From: an uncultured Treponema sp. | GTDB taxonomy: Bacteria; Spirochaetota; Spirochaetia; Treponematales; Treponemataceae | DNA length: 6,317 bases | Assembly (NCBI GenBank): GCA_905372345.1 | Contig: CAJPPE010000102.1 | Location: 1 to 6,317 of the forward strand | Reading direction: 5' to 3' | In this document: positions 5,272-6,317 of the stretch, piece after piece | How positions within the stretch are numbered: the stretch's first letter is position 1 | Layout: each line of letters starts with the position of its first letter | The notes under the pieces: generated by a model | The model's input: the letters and a program-made list of their open reading frames with translations, nothing else | The model's database searches: none | What the model was told of the DNA's origin: nothing | Program-made: the position numbers and the translations under genes

Positions 5272-6317
5272 ATGTTAAAAAAATATATCTTTCTCTTATT
5301 TTTAGCCTTTTACATGCTTTTAGCTTTTTCGTGCCGGCTGGCAATAAAAGAATATTCTAAAACATGGCTATCTCTCGGAACCGTTTGCAGGGTGCGTATC
5401 CTGACTTCCGAGCCTAAAAAAAAGGCGGAAGAGGTTTTGGAAAAGGTATATGCCGAGCTGACAAAACTTGATTCAATCTTTAATGCAAACACCGATAAGG
5501 TTTCTGCAGAAAATAATAATCTAAAAGGGCTGACTACTGTAAACGAGTCGGAACTTGAGCGCTTAAACAAAGAGGCAGGTCTTTCTCCATTAAAGGTTTC
5601 CCCCGAATTGTACGAGCTTTTGCAAATTTCCCTTATGATAGCGGAGCTTACCGATGGAGCTTTTAATCCGGCTATAGGCCCCTTGGTAAAACTTTGGAAT
5701 ATAGGCTTTGAAAATGAGGCTGTTCCTTCGCCTGAGGACATTAAAGGGATTCTACCGCTTTTAGACTATAAAAATATAATCCTAAGTGAGGGGAACAAGG
5801 TCTTTTTGCAAAAAAAAGGTATGAGGCTGGACCTTGGAGGGATTGCAAAAGGCTATTCCGCCGATAAGATTGCAAAAATACTTTTAGAGCATGGCATAAA
5901 AGATTTTTTAATAGACCTTGGCGGAAATATCCTAGCCGCAGGTAAAAACCCGTTAGGAAAAACTTGGAAGACTGCCTTAAGGAATCCGGTAATAGGGAAA
6001 CAAAATCCTGTTATAAGTATGGAGCTTAAAGATGCTTCACTTGTAACATCTGGCAACTATGAAAGATTTATAGAAAAAGACGGGATAATTTATCATCATA
6101 TCTTCGATTCAAAGACGGGTGATCCTGTACAAAATAACTTAAATGCTTCTTCCATTGTAAGTGAAAGCTCTACCCTTGCCGATTCTCTTTCTACATCAAG
6201 CTATGTTTTGGGAGAAGAAAAAACAAGGGCACTTTTACAAAGATTGATAACGGTGGATTTTCCTTTTATCGGCAGGCCCAAAATGCCCGCCTGTTTTTTA
6301 TTTTATAAGGATAATTC
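5272..6317 (+). CDS. apbE: ApbE-family FAD:protein FMN transferase / flavin-trafficking lipoprotein, cut by the window edge
   Basis: 348 codons are visible with no stop; only a short C-terminus should be missing. The N-terminus is a lipoprotein signal: K3K4, hydrophobic 5-17, then A18-F19-S20-Cys21, fitting the relaxed spirochaetal lipobox. ApbE motifs follow: ELTDGAFNPAIGPLVKLW (125-142), DLGGIAKGYSADK (187-199), DLGGNI (215-220), VTSGNYERF (258-266), HHIFDSKTGDP (275-285) and ADSLSTSSYVLG (303-314). By alignment with T. pallidum Ftp (TP0796), the Mg ligands would be the Ala192 carbonyl, Asp304 and Thr308. The enzyme moves FMN from FAD onto Thr of periplasmic or membrane proteins, and some members hydrolyse FAD. 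Residue 73, at the FAD-stacking Tyr position of Salmonella ApbE, is Asn, as in Ftp. About 16 residues (74-91) are inserted before ESELERLN. It lies 13 nt after lspA. Confidence 0.93.
   Translation, partial: MLKKYIFLLFLAFYMLLAFSCRLAIKEYSKTWLSLGTVCRVRILTSEPKKKAEEVLEKVYAELTKLDSIFNANTDKVSAENNNLKGLTTVNESELERLNKEAGLSPLKVSPELYELLQISLMIAELTDGAFNPAIGPLVKLWNIGFENEAVPSPEDIKGILPLLDYKNIILSEGNKVFLQKKGMRLDLGGIAKGYSADKIAKILLEHGIKDFLIDLGGNILAAGKNPLGKTWKTALRNPVIGKQNPVISMELKDASLVTSGNYERFIEKDGIIYHHIFDSKTGDPVQNNLNASSIVSESSTLADSLSTSSYVLGEEKTRALLQRLITVDFPFIGRPKMPACFLFYKDN

Noticed and set aside
5310..6056. Minus-strand open frames across the apbE gene (5310-5741, 5853-6056)
   Set aside because: The plus strand holds a continuous ApbE reading frame from 5272 with signal peptide and all family motifs, so these are antisense shadows.

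Overview
The window looks like a piece of a spirochaete chromosome, most likely an oral Treponema of the T. denticola type. This is inference from three things: the AT-rich codon use, the protein styles (a CNB domain fused to TPR repeats, and an ApbE with Asn at its flavin-site tyrosine position), and overall familiarity. No rRNA or other taxonomic marker is present. I see no CRISPR array, tRNA, insertion sequence or phage gene.

Layout. Positions 1-72 hold a short, relatively GC-rich block that could be the 3' end of a plus-strand gene or part of a dispersed repeat. A long inverted repeat (74-144) follows, at a convergent junction. A minus-strand run of three genes then reads leftward from about 2961. 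First is a PHP-domain phosphoesterase of the YciV/RNase AM type (2961-2086). Next is a TRAM plus [4Fe-4S] plus SAM RNA m5U methyltransferase of the RlmD/RlmCD/TrmA superfamily (2073-799). Last is a small alpha/beta hydrolase (770-168). The spacings are 12 and 28 nt, so the three are probably co-transcribed. The first two suggest rRNA processing and modification.

A 98-nt divergent promoter region (2962-3059) separates this run from a plus-strand run of four genes. These are a degenerate cyclic-nucleotide-binding domain fused to TPR repeats (3060-4061), a Crp/Fnr-type protein with an intact-looking nucleotide pocket (4065-4724), the lipoprotein signal peptidase lspA (4737-5258), and an ApbE-type FAD:protein FMN transferase or flavin-trafficking lipoprotein that runs off the right edge (5272 onward). 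Gaps are 3, 12 and 13 nt, so this also looks like one operon. LspA would be expected to process the ApbE lipoprotein encoded directly downstream.

I found no wholly new system. The points most worth a second look are an apparently leaderless promoter for the PHP gene, the pairing of a ligand-pocket-degenerate CNB-TPR protein with a pocket-intact Crp protein whose recognition helix is unusually acidic, the Asn variant in ApbE, and the RNase AM-methyltransferase pairing.
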